Shown: positions 23,863-34,118 of the stretch, in pieces
Numbering within the stretch: position 1 is the stretch's first letter
How the letters are laid out: each line of letters starts with the position of its first letter
Assembly: GCF_000428125.1 (NCBI RefSeq)
Contig: NZ_KE386627.1
Span: forward strand, 1-64,000
Direction of reading: 5' to 3'
Origin: Bacteroides graminisolvens DSM 19988 = JCM 15093
Lineage (GTDB): Bacteria > Bacteroidota > Bacteroidia > Bacteroidales > Bacteroidaceae
DNA: 64,000 bases
The notes under the pieces: generated by a model
Database searches by the model: none
What the model was told of the DNA's origin: nothing
The model's input: the letters and a program-made list of their open reading frames with translations, nothing else
Translations under genes and position numbers: made by a program

Positions 23863-25146
23863 ATGGATACAATAAAGATACCTCGTACCTCTCAAAAGAG
23901 AGTGGTTATAATAGGAGGCGGTTTTGCTGGTCTGGCTCTGGCCGATAAGCTTTGTGGCGATCATTTTCAGGTAGTGTTGGTCGACCGACACAATTACCAC
24001 CAGTTTCAGCCCCTGTTATATCAGGTTGCTTCGGCAGGATTAGAACCCAGTTCCATTTCCTTTCCCTTCAGAAAGAACTTCAGTAAGAAAAGAAACTTCT
24101 ATTTTCGTATGGCGGCAGTCACCCGAATTGTGAGTGACCAAAACTATATTGAGACACCCATAGGAACTTTGTCGTATGACTATCTGGTCATTGCGGCGGG
24201 CACTACCACCAACTTCTTTGGTAACGAAAACATTCGCAAGGCAGCCCTGCCCATGAAGAGTGTGGAAGAAGCCCTCACCCTGCGAAATACACTTCTATAT
24301 AATTTGGAGAGAGCGCTCGATTGCACCGATGCAGATCAGAAGCAAGCCCTGCTCAACATTGTGATTGTGGGCGGTGGAGCTACGGGTGTGGAAATAGCCG
24401 GAGCCCTTTCCGAGATGAAGCGTTACATCATTCCCAAAGATTATCCCGATTTGGCCGATCACGAAGTGAATATCTACCTCATCGAAGGATCCTCCCGTTT
24501 GCTGAATGTCATGTCTGAGGAAGCATCGGCTCATGTCTATAAATTCCTTACGGAGATGGAAGTAAATATCATCACTGAGATACATGTTACCGATTATGTA
24601 GATGGTAAGGTGATTATGAGCGACGGGCAAACCATAGCTACGAATACGCTGATCTGGGTGAGCGGGGTTACTGCAGAACGTTTCGGAGGCATAGCAGACG
24701 ATTGTCTGGCACGTGCGGGTAGGTTAGTAGTGAATGAATTCAATCAGTTGAAAGGACACAGCAATCTCTTTGCCATTGGTGATATCTGTATGCAAACCGA
24801 GCCCGACTTCCCAAATGGCTATCCGCAAGTGGCGCCTGTGGCTATTCAGCAAGGCGAACTGCTGGCCAAGAACTTGATGCAGGTGGAGAAGGGTGGTGCA
24901 CTGACTCCTTTTAAGTACAAGGACAAAGGATCATTGGCAACTGTTGGTCGCAACAAAGCTGTGGCCGATATTAAAAAGATAAAGCTTCAGGGATTTGTGG
25001 CCTGGGCGGTTTGGTTGTTGGTGCATTTGCGTTCCATCTTGGGAGTAAAGAACAAATTGATGGTATTAATCAATTGGATATGGAATTATGTGATGTACGA
25101 TCAATCTCTTCGTTTTATATTCCGTTCCCGTCCAAAAGGTGATTGA
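23863..25146 (+). CDS. ndh: Type II NADH dehydrogenase (Ndh)
   Basis: The 427-residue flavoprotein has an N-terminal FAD-binding GGGFAGL motif, the conserved RHNYHQFQPLLYQVA segment and a second nucleotide-binding site VVGGGATGVE for NADH. The GDI before CMQTEPDF matches the family's FAD-contact block. The hydrophobic C-terminus (about 375-415) anchors it to the inner membrane, where it passes electrons from NADH to menaquinone without proton pumping. The length and motifs are complete. Confidence 0.9.
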   Translation: MDTIKIPRTSQKRVVIIGGGFAGLALADKLCGDHFQVVLVDRHNYHQFQPLLYQVASAGLEPSSISFPFRKNFSKKRNFYFRMAAVTRIVSDQNYIETPIGTLSYDYLVIAAGTTTNFFGNENIRKAALPMKSVEEALTLRNTLLYNLERALDCTDADQKQALLNIVIVGGGATGVEIAGALSEMKRYIIPKDYPDLADHEVNIYLIEGSSRLLNVMSEEASAHVYKFLTEMEVNIITEIHVTDYVDGKVIMSDGQTIATNTLIWVSGVTAERFGGIADDCLARAGRLVVNEFNQLKGHSNLFAIGDICMQTEPDFPNGYPQVAPVAIQQGELLAKNLMQVEKGGALTPFKYKDKGSLATVGRNKAVADIKKIKLQGFVAWAVWLLVHLRSILGVKNKLMVLINWIWNYVMYDQSLRFIFRSRPKGD

Positions 25147-25259
25147 TGGAAGAGATTTCCTGTCATAGGGGTTTTCGCACAGAATACCCTTTCATGAATA
25201 ACCTTTCCGGGCAGAGACCAAAATATAGAGAAATATTTCTTCGTTCCACCCGAAAGCTA

Positions 25260-25267
25260 TAACTTTG
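25260..25267 (+). promoter_or_regulatory. -7 box of panB
   Basis: TAACTTTG matches TAnnTTTG, 32 bases before the panB ATG. Confidence 0.55.
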
Positions 25268-25299
25268 CAGCCAATTTTTAATTATTAATTTCAAATATT

Positions 25300-26121
25300 A
25301 TGGCTGGTTATATTTCAGACGATACCCGCAAAGTAACAACTCATCGCCTCATTGAGATGAAAGAAAGAGGCGAAAAGATATCGATGCTAACAGCATACGA
25401 CTACACAATGGCCAAGATAGTTGATGGCGCCGGAATGGATGTGATCCTCGTAGGCGATTCAGCTTCCAATGTGATGGCCGGTAACGTAACGACTTTACCT
25501 ATCACGCTAGATCAGATGATCTATCACGGTAAATCGGTTGTTCGTGCGGTGAATAGAGCGATGGTAGTGGTCGACATGCCGTTTGGTTCTTATCAGGGAA
25601 ACTCCAAAGAGGGATTGGCTTCTGCTATCAGAATCATGAAAGAGAGCCATGCCGATGCTTTGAAATTGGAGGGCGGAGAAGAAATCATCGAAACCGTTAA
25701 GCGAATTTTATGTGCCGGAATACCCATCATGGGACACCTCGGACTCATGCCTCAATCCATCAACAAGTACGGCACTTACACCGTGCGTGCCAAAGATGAG
25801 GCTGAAGCTGAAAAGCTACTTAGCGATGCCCATTTGTTGGAAGAAGCAGGTTGCTTTGCCCTGGTACTCGAAAAGATTCCGGCCTCACTAGCCGAACGCG
25901 TAGCCAAAGAGCTTACCATTCCGGTGATCGGTATTGGTGCCGGAGGCAAGGTCGACGGTCAGGTACTGGTTGTTCAGGACATGCTGGGTATGAGTAAAGG
26001 TTTCAGTCCGCGCTTTTTGCGCCGCTATGCCGATTTGCATACCATCATGACCGATGCGATTCAACAATATGTAACAGACGTAAAAGATTCCGATTTCCCA
26101 AATGAGAAAGAGCAATACTAG
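25300..26121 (+). CDS. panB: 3-methyl-2-oxobutanoate hydroxymethyltransferase
   Basis: The 273-residue protein matches PanB, the first step of pantothenate synthesis, which adds a hydroxymethyl group from methylene-tetrahydrofolate to ketoisovalerate. Visible blocks are [23 protein letters not shown] with the Mg-binding Asp, [18 protein letters not shown] and the late VIGIGAG. The length is normal. The MFS gene overlaps its end by 20 bp, so the two are translated together, although no pathway link is known to me. Confidence 0.95.
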   Translation: MAGYISDDTRKVTTHRLIEMKERGEKISMLTAYDYTMAKIVDGAGMDVILVGDSASNVMAGNVTTLPITLDQMIYHGKSVVRAVNRAMVVVDMPFGSYQGNSKEGLASAIRIMKESHADALKLEGGEEIIETVKRILCAGIPIMGHLGLMPQSINKYGTYTVRAKDEAEAEKLLSDAHLLEEAGCFALVLEKIPASLAERVAKELTIPVIGIGAGGKVDGQVLVVQDMLGMSKGFSPRFLRRYADLHTIMTDAIQQYVTDVKDSDFPNEKEQY

Positions 26122-27286
26122 CGGACTGCTTTCTTCGAGCTATCTGCAAATTTGTTTAGGTAATTTTTTGTTGTTTATTTCCCGCTACATGTTACTTCCC
26201 ATGTTACCTGTGGTCATGGCGGGACGCTTGGGTGTTTCACTCGCTTTTACAGGTAGCATATTTGTGCTGCTTACGGCGGGAATGTTTCTGGCAGGTCCGT
26301 TCTACAGTTACCTGATGGATACCTATAAGCGTAAATACATTTGCTTGTTATCGTTTGCCATCATGCTGTTGGTTAACGCTGCTTGCTTGTTTGTGCAAAC
26401 TCCCGTAGAGTTTATGTTGCTGTGTCTTATTCACGGAATATCATTCGGGTTGGCTACCACCACCAGCATTACCTTGGCAATAGACCTTACCAATCCGGGT
26501 AAGCGAAGTGCCAGTAATGTGGTTTTCGGGTGGACTTCCCGCTTTGGCATGATGATGGGAGTTGCTGCCGGCATTGCCGTTTTCATGTACCGCGGATTTG
26601 ATGAAGTGGTTTATCTGTCGGCTGCGGTAGGAGGAGTGGGCATTTTGCTGATTAATATGCTGTATGTGCCTTTTCGTGCACCTATCGGTTCGAAGTTGTG
26701 CACAACAGACCGCTTTTTACTGGGACGCGGATGGATACCCTTGCTTAACATGATTCTCATTGCACTGATTCCCAGTGTGCTGATCACGTTGGTACCCGAT
26801 ACGTATAAATGCGTGGTTCTGATGGGATATAGCATTCCGTTCTTTGCCGTGGTCGGAACCGGTTTTTTCATCTCGGCTGTATTCCTGAAACTGCTTTTCA
26901 AGGAAGACAACTTCCTCGGACAGATTATCAGCGGACTGGTTGTGATGATCCTGGCCACAGCATTGCTGGCTTTCCCCGTTGCAGAGTTAACCACTGCTCC
27001 CGGCGCTGTTTTGCTGGGTATCGGTATGGGTTTGGTTACCCCCGAGTTTCTGCTTATGTTTGTGAAACTGTCACAACATTGTCAGCGCGGCACTGCCAAT
27101 ACCATGCATCTGTTGTCGTGGGAAACCGGTATCTCCATCGGTATAGCCATTGCCTGCTACACAACGGCGCAGATACCCGAATCACTTCCGGTTCTTTACC
27201 GTTTCTGTCTGGCCATGGCCGTGTTATCACTTCTCTTCTTCCTGCTGGTAACATACCCTTATTTCAAGAAGAAACGATTCAGGTAA
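26102..27286 (+). CDS. Major facilitator superfamily transporter
   Basis: The 394-residue protein has 12 predicted membrane segments in two bundles. The MFS loop motif between TM2 and TM3 is visible as [12 protein letters not shown], and a [11 protein letters not shown] segment lies in TM4. It resembles drug or metabolite exporters of the DHA/YfcJ type. It overlaps panB by 20 bp in another frame and ends before the convergent uxaC. The substrate is unknown. Confidence 0.8.
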   Translation: MRKSNTSGLLSSSYLQICLGNFLLFISRYMLLPMLPVVMAGRLGVSLAFTGSIFVLLTAGMFLAGPFYSYLMDTYKRKYICLLSFAIMLLVNAACLFVQTPVEFMLLCLIHGISFGLATTTSITLAIDLTNPGKRSASNVVFGWTSRFGMMMGVAAGIAVFMYRGFDEVVYLSAAVGGVGILLINMLYVPFRAPIGSKLCTTDRFLLGRGWIPLLNMILIALIPSVLITLVPDTYKCVVLMGYSIPFFAVVGTGFFISAVFLKLLFKEDNFLGQIISGLVVMILATALLAFPVAELTTAPGAVLLGIGMGLVTPEFLLMFVKLSQHCQRGTANTMHLLSWETGISIGIAIACYTTAQIPESLPVLYRFCLAMAVLSLLFFLLVTYPYFKKKRFR

Positions 27287-27373
27287 TTATTACCCGATTC
27301 AACCATAAAAGAATGGCTGCCTATCACCCGATAAGCAGCCATTTCTGTATAGCAAAAGTTTGCTCAGTGCTAT

Positions 27374-28780
27374 TTAAAATTGAAAGAAGTTCTTAGCGTT
27401 GTTGTAGCTGATGTCTTCAATCATTTGGTTCACCCTTTCAATCTCAGCGTAAGGAATCTCACCGTTCTCAACATCGCGACCTACCAGGTTACACAATGTT
27501 CTACGGAAATATTCGTGGCGAGGATAAGAAAGGAATGAGCGAGAGTCGGTAAGCATACCTACGAAGCGGCTTAGCAGACCCAGTACCGACAGAGAATTCA
27601 TTTGTTTCTCCATACCGTCTTTCTGATCGAGGAACCACCATCCCGAACCGAATTGAATCTTTCCGGCTACCGTTCCGTCCTGGAAGTTACCCAACATAGT
27701 AGCAATAACCTCGTTGGCAGAAGGGTTCAGGTTGTACAAAATCGTTTTAGTTAGTTTACCTCTGCTGTTCAGCTTATCGAGATACTTAGCCATTGCTTTG
27801 GCAGTAGTAAATTCACCGATTGAGTCGAAACCGGTATCCGGTCCCAGTAATTTGAACATCTTGGTGTTGTTGTTACGAATGGCACCGTAGTGGAACTGTT
27901 GTGTCCATCCCTTATCAGCATCCATTTCGCCGAATACAATCAGCATAGCCGATTTGAATTTCAGAATCTCTTCCTTGGTCAGTTCGCTGCCGCCATACAC
28001 CTTGTTGAAAATCGCTTTGATCTCAGCATCCGTATAATCTTCAGCATAGAACTCCTCAATACCGTGATCAGACAATTTACAACCCTGCTCAGCAAAGAAG
28101 TCGTGACGTTTGTGCAATGCAGCAATCATGTCGTCGAAGTTCGAGATGGTTACCCCGCTTACCTCAGACAATTTCTCCATGTACGCTTTGAAATCAGCAG
28201 GCACCTCAACCGCCATTGCTTTGTCGGGTCTCCAGGTAGGAAGCATTTTCACTTCGAAACCACTCTCGCGAGTCTGAATGTGATACTCCAGAGAATCGAT
28301 GGGATCATCGGTGGTGCAAACCGCTTCAACGTTGTAGCGACGCATCATGCCACGAGCCGAATATTCCGGTTTAGCCAGCTTCTCGTTACACTCATCAAAG
28401 ATTTCACGTGCTGTTTTCGGATTCAAAATCTTATCAATGCCGAAAGCCGTTTTCAGCTCCAGGTGAGTCCAGTGATACAATGGGTTTCTCATGGTGTAAG
28501 GCACTGTCTCCGCCCATTTCTCAAATTTTTCCCAGTCGGTTGTGTCCGTTCCTGTACAATAACGCTCATCAATACCGTTGGTACGCATGGCACGCCATTT
28601 ATAATGGTCGCCTCCAAGCCATATCTCCGTTAATGATTTGAACTTATGATCATCCGCTACCATCTTAGGAATAAGGTGACAGTGATAATCAATAATCGGC
28701 ATTTTAGCAGCATGCCCGTGATACAATTTCTGTGCCGTTTCCGTTTGCAGCAAGAAATTCTCATCCATGAAATTCTTCAT
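27374..28780 (-). CDS. uxaC: Glucuronate (uronate) isomerase
   Basis: The 468-residue protein matches UxaC, which interconverts glucuronate and fructuronate or galacturonate and tagaturonate. It has the amidohydrolase-type HCHLIPKM metal motif near residue 33, the ALHKRHDFF region and the late WWFLDQKDGM block. The length is normal. It lies divergent from the LacI-type regulator and uxaB, forming a hexuronate utilisation unit with a shared promoter region. Confidence 0.94.
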   Translation of the reverse strand: MKNFMDENFLLQTETAQKLYHGHAAKMPIIDYHCHLIPKMVADDHKFKSLTEIWLGGDHYKWRAMRTNGIDERYCTGTDTTDWEKFEKWAETVPYTMRNPLYHWTHLELKTAFGIDKILNPKTAREIFDECNEKLAKPEYSARGMMRRYNVEAVCTTDDPIDSLEYHIQTRESGFEVKMLPTWRPDKAMAVEVPADFKAYMEKLSEVSGVTISNFDDMIAALHKRHDFFAEQGCKLSDHGIEEFYAEDYTDAEIKAIFNKVYGGSELTKEEILKFKSAMLIVFGEMDADKGWTQQFHYGAIRNNNTKMFKLLGPDTGFDSIGEFTTAKAMAKYLDKLNSRGKLTKTILYNLNPSANEVIATMLGNFQDGTVAGKIQFGSGWWFLDQKDGMEKQMNSLSVLGLLSRFVGMLTDSRSFLSYPRHEYFRRTLCNLVGRDVENGEIPYAEIERVNQMIEDISYNNAKNFFQF

Positions 28781-28896
28781 TTTATTGCGCTTTAAAAGTA
28801 TATAATTGTTACTTAATTAGTATCTGCCGGTATTACATTGGTAATAAGCCAAATAGGTCTTTCAGACCTTTTGCTTTTATTAACCGTTATCGAACA

Positions 28897-28943
28897 CAAA
28901 AATAGAAGTTTTACTTGGCAAACCAAAATTATTCGTATATTTG
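28897..28943. promoter_or_regulatory. Divergent promoters of uxaC and the LacI-type regulator
   Basis: The minus strand carries TATTTTTG at 28904-28897 for uxaC. The plus strand carries TATATTTG at 28936-28943 for the regulator-uxaB transcript. Both match TAnnTTTG and lie within 50 bp of each other, so one operator could control both. No clear palindrome was picked out. Confidence 0.5.
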
Positions 28944-29045
28944 CGGGAAAATTTATAATATTTAAACGCTTTGCGTATTTGCCCTTCAAAGAACAAATAT
29001 GCGAAAAAAATCTTATACTGACCTTAATACGAGGCGTAAAAACAC

Positions 29046-30107
29046 ATGGATAAGAAGAATTACACCATTAAAGACATTGCACGTATGGCCGGAGTTTCTG
29101 CCGGAACAGTTGACCGTGTGATGCATAACAGAGGCGAAGTTTCTGAGGCCACTTTGAAAAAAGTGCAGAAAGTTTTGAAAGAGATTGATTACCATCCCAA
29201 TATGTTTGCTATTGGTTTGGCAGCCAAAAAAAGGTATCAGATAGCCTGTTTGATCCCCGCCCATCAGGAAGGAGATTATTGGCATTCCGTTGCCCAGGGC
29301 ATTGAAAAAGCAGCCCTCGAACTGCGTCCTTTTAATGTAAGTGTGGAATTCATTTACTATGTGCATGCCCATGAATCATCTTATAGCAAGGGTTGTGACG
29401 CCTTGCGAAACATGGAGATTGATGCCGCACTCATAGCGCCTAATTTCGAGAAAGAAACGACAGAGCTTGCAGCTGTTTTGCAAACGCGCAAGGTACCCTA
29501 CATCTTTGTTGATTTAAACATAGAAGGTGCCCGTGCGTTGAAATACATCGGGCAAGACTCGCACATGAGCGGGTACATAGCTGCCAAATTGCTGATGCAG
29601 AGCTATCGGGAAGGGCAGAAGCTGGTTCTTTTCTTAGTGAATGGAAAAGACAATCCCGCCGAGATACAGATGATTCGCCGCATGGAGGGTTTCATGCAGT
29701 ACATCAACGAAAGTTTTCCGCAAGTAAGAGTGCTTGAATTCGTTTTGAACAAAGACAATACAACCACAGATTACGAAGCCCTCGAAAACTTTTTCAAGAA
29801 TCATCCGGATGCAGAGCTGGGCATTGTGTTTAACTCCAGAGTTTACCAGGTAGGTAATTTCCTGCGCGAAAGCGGTCGGAAGATGGAAGCCCTGATTGGT
29901 TATGACTTGCTGGATAAGAACACAGACCTCATGAAAGCGGGCTATGTGAAATACCTCATCGGGCAGCGTCCCGGCTTGCAGGGATATCGCGGAATCAGAG
30001 CTTTGTGTGAGTACGTAGTGTTCAAGCAAAACGTCTTATCTGCGAGGTTTATGCCCATTGATATTCTGATGAAAGAGAATATCGATTATTATTTTGAATT
30101 TGATTAA
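29046..30107 (+). CDS. LacI-family transcriptional regulator of hexuronate use
   Basis: The 353-residue protein begins with a LacI-type helix-turn-helix (YTIKDIARMAGVSAGTVDRVM) and a hinge, followed by a periplasmic-binding-protein-like sensor domain starting near residue 65. It sits between divergent uxaC and uxaB, so a uronate or its catabolic intermediate is the probable inducer. It uses the ATG at 29046; the next gene follows after 37 bp. Confidence 0.85.
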   Translation: MDKKNYTIKDIARMAGVSAGTVDRVMHNRGEVSEATLKKVQKVLKEIDYHPNMFAIGLAAKKRYQIACLIPAHQEGDYWHSVAQGIEKAALELRPFNVSVEFIYYVHAHESSYSKGCDALRNMEIDAALIAPNFEKETTELAAVLQTRKVPYIFVDLNIEGARALKYIGQDSHMSGYIAAKLLMQSYREGQKLVLFLVNGKDNPAEIQMIRRMEGFMQYINESFPQVRVLEFVLNKDNTTTDYEALENFFKNHPDAELGIVFNSRVYQVGNFLRESGRKMEALIGYDLLDKNTDLMKAGYVKYLIGQRPGLQGYRGIRALCEYVVFKQNVLSARFMPIDILMKENIDYYFEFD

Positions 30108-30144
30108 AATACTGATTATAAATATTTTATAAATTGCAATTAGA

Positions 30145-31584
30145 ATGAAAGCTTTAAACAAAGAAACAGCCGTGAAAGTACAGCGTCCCGAACGCATCAT
30201 TCAGTTTGGCGAAGGTAACTTCCTTCGTGCGTTTGTTGACTGGATCGTTTACAACATGAATGAAAAAACCGACTTTAACAGCAGCGTTGTAGTCGTACAG
30301 CCTATTGACAAAGGTATGGTTGACATGTTGAATGCGCAGGACAATCTGTACCACGTGAATCTTCAGGGACTTGATAAAGGTGAGGTGGTTAACAACCTTA
30401 CCATGATTGACGTTATCAGTCGTTCACTCAACCCATATTCTCAGAACGCAGAGTTCATGAAACTGGCCGAACAACCTGAAATGCGTTTCGTTATTTCAAA
30501 TACAACAGAGGCAGGTATCGCTTTCGATCCTTCTTGCAAGCTCGATGATGCTCCTGCATCTTCTTATCCGGGCAAGCTAACTCAGTTGCTTTACCATCGT
30601 TTCAAGACTTTTAATGGTGACAAGAGCAAGGGACTTATCATCTTCCCATGCGAGTTGATCTTCCTTAACGGTCACAAACTGAAAGAAACCATCTACCAGT
30701 ACATTGAACTTTGGAACCTCGGTGCCGAATTCAAAACATGGTTTGAAGAAGCTTGCGGTGTTTATGCAACGTTGGTTGACCGTATCGTACCGGGCTTCCC
30801 CCGCAAAGACATCGATGCTATCAAAGAAAAACTTCAGTATGATGACAACTTGGTAGTACAGGCAGAGATCTTCCACTTGTGGGTTATCGAAGCTCCTCAG
30901 GAAGTTTCTAAAGAATTCCCTGCTGATAAAGCCGGTTTGAACGTATTGTTTGTACCTTCTGAAGCTCCTTACCACGAACGCAAGGTAACCTTGCTTAACG
31001 GCCCTCACACCGTGTTGTCACCCGTTGCATACCTTTCAGGAGTAAACATTGTGCGTGATGCCTGCAACCACGAAGTGGTAGGACAGTACATCAACAAAGT
31101 GATGTTCGATGAGTTGATGGAAACCTTGAACTTGCCGAAAGACGAGTTGAATCAGTTTGCAAAAGATGTATTGGAACGCTTCAACAACCCGTTTGTTGAC
31201 CACGCCGTAACAAGCATCATGCTGAACTCATTCCCCAAATACGAAACACGTGACCTTCCCGGTTTGAAAACATACCTCGAACGTAAGGGTGAATTGCCTA
31301 AAGGCCTTGTATTAGGTTTGGCAGCTATCATCACTTACTACAAAGGCGGTGTTCGTGCCGACGGTGCTGCCATTGTTCCCAATGACGCTCCTGAAATCAT
31401 GGACTTGCTTACTCAACTTTGGGCAAGCGGCTGTACACAGACCGTAGCCGAAGGCGTGCTGGGAGCTGAGTTCATCTGGGGTGAGAACCTGAACCATGTT
31501 CCGGGACTGACTGCTGCTATCAAAGCCAACCTAGATTCAATTCAGGCAAACGGTATGCTTGAAACAGTAAAGAGCATTCTCTAA
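30145..31584 (+). CDS. uxaB: Tagaturonate reductase (altronate oxidoreductase)
   Basis: The 479-residue protein is a mannitol-dehydrogenase-family NAD-dependent reductase. FGEGNFLRAFVDWIV is the N-terminal cofactor block, and KVTLLNGPHT with the catalytic Lys-Asn-His region lies mid-protein. In context with uxaC it reduces tagaturonate to altronate for pectin-sugar catabolism. It could instead act as fructuronate reductase (uxuB), but the length and neighbour pattern favour uxaB. A strong terminator follows. Confidence 0.88.
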   Translation: MKALNKETAVKVQRPERIIQFGEGNFLRAFVDWIVYNMNEKTDFNSSVVVVQPIDKGMVDMLNAQDNLYHVNLQGLDKGEVVNNLTMIDVISRSLNPYSQNAEFMKLAEQPEMRFVISNTTEAGIAFDPSCKLDDAPASSYPGKLTQLLYHRFKTFNGDKSKGLIIFPCELIFLNGHKLKETIYQYIELWNLGAEFKTWFEEACGVYATLVDRIVPGFPRKDIDAIKEKLQYDDNLVVQAEIFHLWVIEAPQEVSKEFPADKAGLNVLFVPSEAPYHERKVTLLNGPHTVLSPVAYLSGVNIVRDACNHEVVGQYINKVMFDELMETLNLPKDELNQFAKDVLERFNNPFVDHAVTSIMLNSFPKYETRDLPGLKTYLERKGELPKGLVLGLAAIITYYKGGVRADGAAIVPNDAPEIMDLLTQLWASGCTQTVAEGVLGAEFIWGENLNHVPGLTAAIKANLDSIQANGMLETVKSIL

Positions 31585-31607
31585 TTCCTGAGAAATAAGC
31601 ATAAATG

Positions 31608-31643
31608 AAAAGGGCTGCATTCTTAACGAGTGCAGCCCTTTTT
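31608..31643 (+). terminator. Intrinsic terminator after uxaB
   Basis: AAAAGGGCTGCA (31608-31619) pairs with TGCAGCCCTTTT (31631-31642), loop 11 bases, ending in a T-run. It probably also serves the convergent FHA gene side. Confidence 0.85.
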
Positions 31644-31687
31644 CCCTCTCTAATACTAAGTGTGCTTATTAATTATGTAGATAACAT

Positions 31688-32209
31688 TTATTTTCCGGCT
31701 TTCAGAATAATCGATGTAGCCCCCAGTGTCATGATAGCGCCATCTTCAATGCGCACCCTGTCTTTATCTCCCAGAACCTCATTGTGCAGGAATGTACCTG
31801 TCAGGCTCGGCGCATCTCTGAGCGTATAAACCAGTTTCCCCGCCTTGTTTCGTTTCACGTTGATGATACAATGGCGTCTGTCCATGCTCATGTCTCCCGT
31901 TTCAATAGGAGCGTTGATAACCGTGCCTACACAGCGGCGACCTATTACATTATCACCTTCCGCAAGCGGTATTACTTGTTTGAATCCAAATACATTGGCA
32001 ATTACCACAATGCTTCCAAAACCCTCGTCGGTTAATTCCTCGCTGAGGTCTTCCTCTTTGCGTACCGCCTTTACTTTACTTTTGCCCAAGCGTATGCTGA
32101 ACTGCTTGCCGCAATGTTCACACACAAACACCAAAGATTGCCCTTCGGTATATTTCGTTTCATCAAAAGACAGGTAATTCTCACATTTGGGACAAAGAAC
32201 TCTTTTCAT
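31688..32209 (-). CDS. FHA-domain protein with N-terminal zinc ribbon
   Basis: The 173-residue protein starts with two CxxC pairs (CPKC at 6-9, CEHC at about 30-33) forming a zinc ribbon. The C-terminal 100 residues are a forkhead-associated domain: NVIGRR, SMDRRHCIINV and FLHNEV match the phosphothreonine-binding strands and loops. It is expected to bind a phosphothreonine partner in the cytoplasm. It is transcribed with, and 24 bp from, the HU-SPOR gene; the direction of both is leftward. Confidence 0.78.
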   Translation of the reverse strand: MKRVLCPKCENYLSFDETKYTEGQSLVFVCEHCGKQFSIRLGKSKVKAVRKEEDLSEELTDEGFGSIVVIANVFGFKQVIPLAEGDNVIGRRCVGTVINAPIETGDMSMDRRHCIINVKRNKAGKLVYTLRDAPSLTGTFLHNEVLGDKDRVRIEDGAIMTLGATSIILKAGK

Positions 32210-32233
32210 TCTTAAACTTTTAGTTGTATCTTC

Positions 32234-33328
32234 TTACTTATTGGCAGGAGTCAACACCCATGCAGTGGCAAACTCATCGTTTTGCCTAACCTGAGACAGC
32301 TTTTTGCCTGCCTCTTCACGGTTGTCGTAGCTGTCAATGCTCACACGAATCACGCTGCTGCCTTTCAGCACCCGAGCATTTCTGTATCCTTTAGCCTTTA
32401 GCTTTTCGGCAAGAGACTCGGCATCTTTTTGTCCGATGCTGCTTGCTATAATGATGTGATAATCAGAAGAGTTAGCTTTTGTTTCCTGAACTTCAGCTTT
32501 AGCCTTAACCGCTACTGTTTCCGTTTCCTTGGTAACCTTAGGTACGGCAGGAACCGTTACCTCTTTCACCGTTTTAGGCTTCACTGCTTTGGAGACCGTT
32601 TTGTGTGCTGTTGAGCCTGCTGCTGCCTTACCGGTAACAACCTTTTCAGTGTTGCCCACCAACGCAGTGGTAACCGATTGTTTTTCTATGCTGGCAAACA
32701 GTTCCGACGGCATCAGCTGAGCGTAGTTCTCGTTTCTGATTTCCGTGTTTTCAACAGGAACAGAAAGCATGAAGAACATCACGATGGCGGCTGCCACAGC
32801 TGCTGCATGACGCACAAAAGTACGGTTGATGCTGATGTTATACGTATTCTTATCGGCCGAAGTGTTATAGCTGACTACCGGCTTGCGGTCGGCCACCTTG
32901 CTTTTCTGCTTCAGCGGAGTAATGGATACGGCATCCAAGCCATATAAAGACGGAGTTGTAATCTTGTTGTTGAAAGGAGTGAACTCATACGTGCCGTGAA
33001 TGGTGAAATGCAGTTCGCCCACATTGGGCAAGTCCGCGCGACCTTCTTCGTGCAGTGTTGAAATCAGTTCTTGAATCTCCTTGTCAATTATCCGTTGCGC
33101 ATCAGAGAAATTGGTATCGTGCACAGCCATGTATGACTGCACCAACAATCCGTCATTCATTTTGAGTTGCGGGTTGAAGCCGATGTTCCGGGTAGGGGGC
33201 AGGTAGATGCACTCTTCCTCCACCCATTGGGCAGATGCATAGTGCGCCACAAAGCCGCCGAATCCGGGAATGATTACACAATCATTCTCCAATAGTAATG
33301 TCTCTATGTGCTGTGATAATTCTTTCAT
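32234..33328 (-). CDS. HU-like and SPOR-domain membrane protein
   Basis: The start is set at MKELSQHIETLLL (33328), giving 364 residues; the frame continues upstream to 33391 without a better signal. Residues 1-90 form an HU/IHF-like fold as in Bacteroidetes HU-CCDC81/SPOR proteins, a membrane segment (AAAVAAAIVMFFML) lies at about 175-195, a Lys/Thr/Val-rich linker follows, and residues 285-364 are a SPOR domain that binds denuded peptidoglycan. It probably links the cytoplasmic face with the cell wall at division sites. A -7-like box (TAATTTTG, 33341-33334) touches the start and would imply a nearly leaderless mRNA. Confidence 0.78.
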   Translation of the reverse strand: MKELSQHIETLLLENDCVIIPGFGGFVAHYASAQWVEEECIYLPPTRNIGFNPQLKMNDGLLVQSYMAVHDTNFSDAQRIIDKEIQELISTLHEEGRADLPNVGELHFTIHGTYEFTPFNNKITTPSLYGLDAVSITPLKQKSKVADRKPVVSYNTSADKNTYNISINRTFVRHAAAVAAAIVMFFMLSVPVENTEIRNENYAQLMPSELFASIEKQSVTTALVGNTEKVVTGKAAAGSTAHKTVSKAVKPKTVKEVTVPAVPKVTKETETVAVKAKAEVQETKANSSDYHIIIASSIGQKDAESLAEKLKAKGYRNARVLKGSSVIRVSIDSYDNREEAGKKLSQVRQNDEFATAWVLTPANK

Positions 33329-33447
33329 AAGTGCAAAATTAGTGTTTTTTTTGAGATATGCATCATAATTCCCCTTGTTTGTTATTAACAAGTTATGAAC
33401 GCACCGAAATGTACAAGCCCTGTTCTTTCCGATTCAGAAAATTTGTG

Positions 33448-33455
33448 TACTTTTG
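33448..33455 (+). promoter_or_regulatory. -7 box of rfbC
   Basis: TACTTTTG matches TAnnTTTG, 40 bases before the rfbC ATG. Confidence 0.5.
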
Positions 33456-33495
33456 CCTCTCGAAATAATCCGATCAACAAACATTCAAACCAAAA

Positions 33496-34050
33496 ATGAA
33501 TTATATTCAAACAGAGATTGACGGTGTTTGGCTCATTGAACCTACCGTTTACGGTGATCAGCGCGGCTACTTCATGGAGTCGTTCAAGCAACAAGAGTTT
33601 GAGCAGCACATCGGCCGGGTAAACTTTCTGCAAGACAACGAGTCGAAGTCGGTTTTCGGCGTGTTGCGCGGATTGCATTACCAGCAGGGCGAATACAGTC
33701 AGGCCAAGCTGGTGCGCGTCATCAAAGGCACCGTGCTCGATGTGGCGGTGGATCTCCGCACCGCATCGCCCACATTCGGCAAGCACATCAGCGTGGAACT
33801 CAGTGAAGACAACAAACGTCAGCTATTTATTCCCCGCGGATTTGCGCACGGATTTCTGGTGCTCAGTGATGAAGCTATTTTTACTTATAAGGTTGATAAT
33901 TATTACACACCTCAGGCCGAAGCTACAATTATGTACAGCGACCCTCAGTTAAAGATCGACTGGTCCGTTGATCCCAGTGTACTTATTGTATCGGACAAAG
34001 ATAAATGCGGAACTCTTTTTGCTGAGGTTGCAACAAAATCGTTGTTTTGA
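33496..34050 (+). CDS. rfbC: dTDP-4-dehydrorhamnose 3,5-epimerase
   Basis: The 184-residue cupin-fold protein has GVLRGLHYQ with the catalytic His, the RVIKGTVLDVAVDLR strands and PRGFAHGFLVLSDEA, all diagnostic for RmlC. It epimerises dTDP-4-keto-6-deoxyglucose in the dTDP-L-rhamnose pathway for surface polysaccharides. The length is normal. The other rml genes are not nearby, so it is a detached single copy. Its start is divergent from the HU-SPOR gene. Confidence 0.95.
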   Translation: MNYIQTEIDGVWLIEPTVYGDQRGYFMESFKQQEFEQHIGRVNFLQDNESKSVFGVLRGLHYQQGEYSQAKLVRVIKGTVLDVAVDLRTASPTFGKHISVELSEDNKRQLFIPRGFAHGFLVLSDEAIFTYKVDNYYTPQAEATIMYSDPQLKIDWSVDPSVLIVSDKDKCGTLFAEVATKSLF

Positions 34051-34096
34051 TTGTTTTTTATTCATAAAATTGCTACATAAATAGATGCAGAATTAG

Positions 34097-34104
34097 TAAT
34101 TTTG
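34097..34104 (+). promoter_or_regulatory. -7 box of the lipoprotein gene at 34119
   Basis: TAATTTTG matches TAnnTTTG only 14 bases before the ATG, implying a very short leader. Confidence 0.45.
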
Positions 34105-34118
34105 CACAAAACAAACAT

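Noticed and set aside
27890..28633. 247-codon frame opposite uxaC
   Set aside because: Long only because uxaC's codon use avoids stops on the other strand; no recognisable domain.
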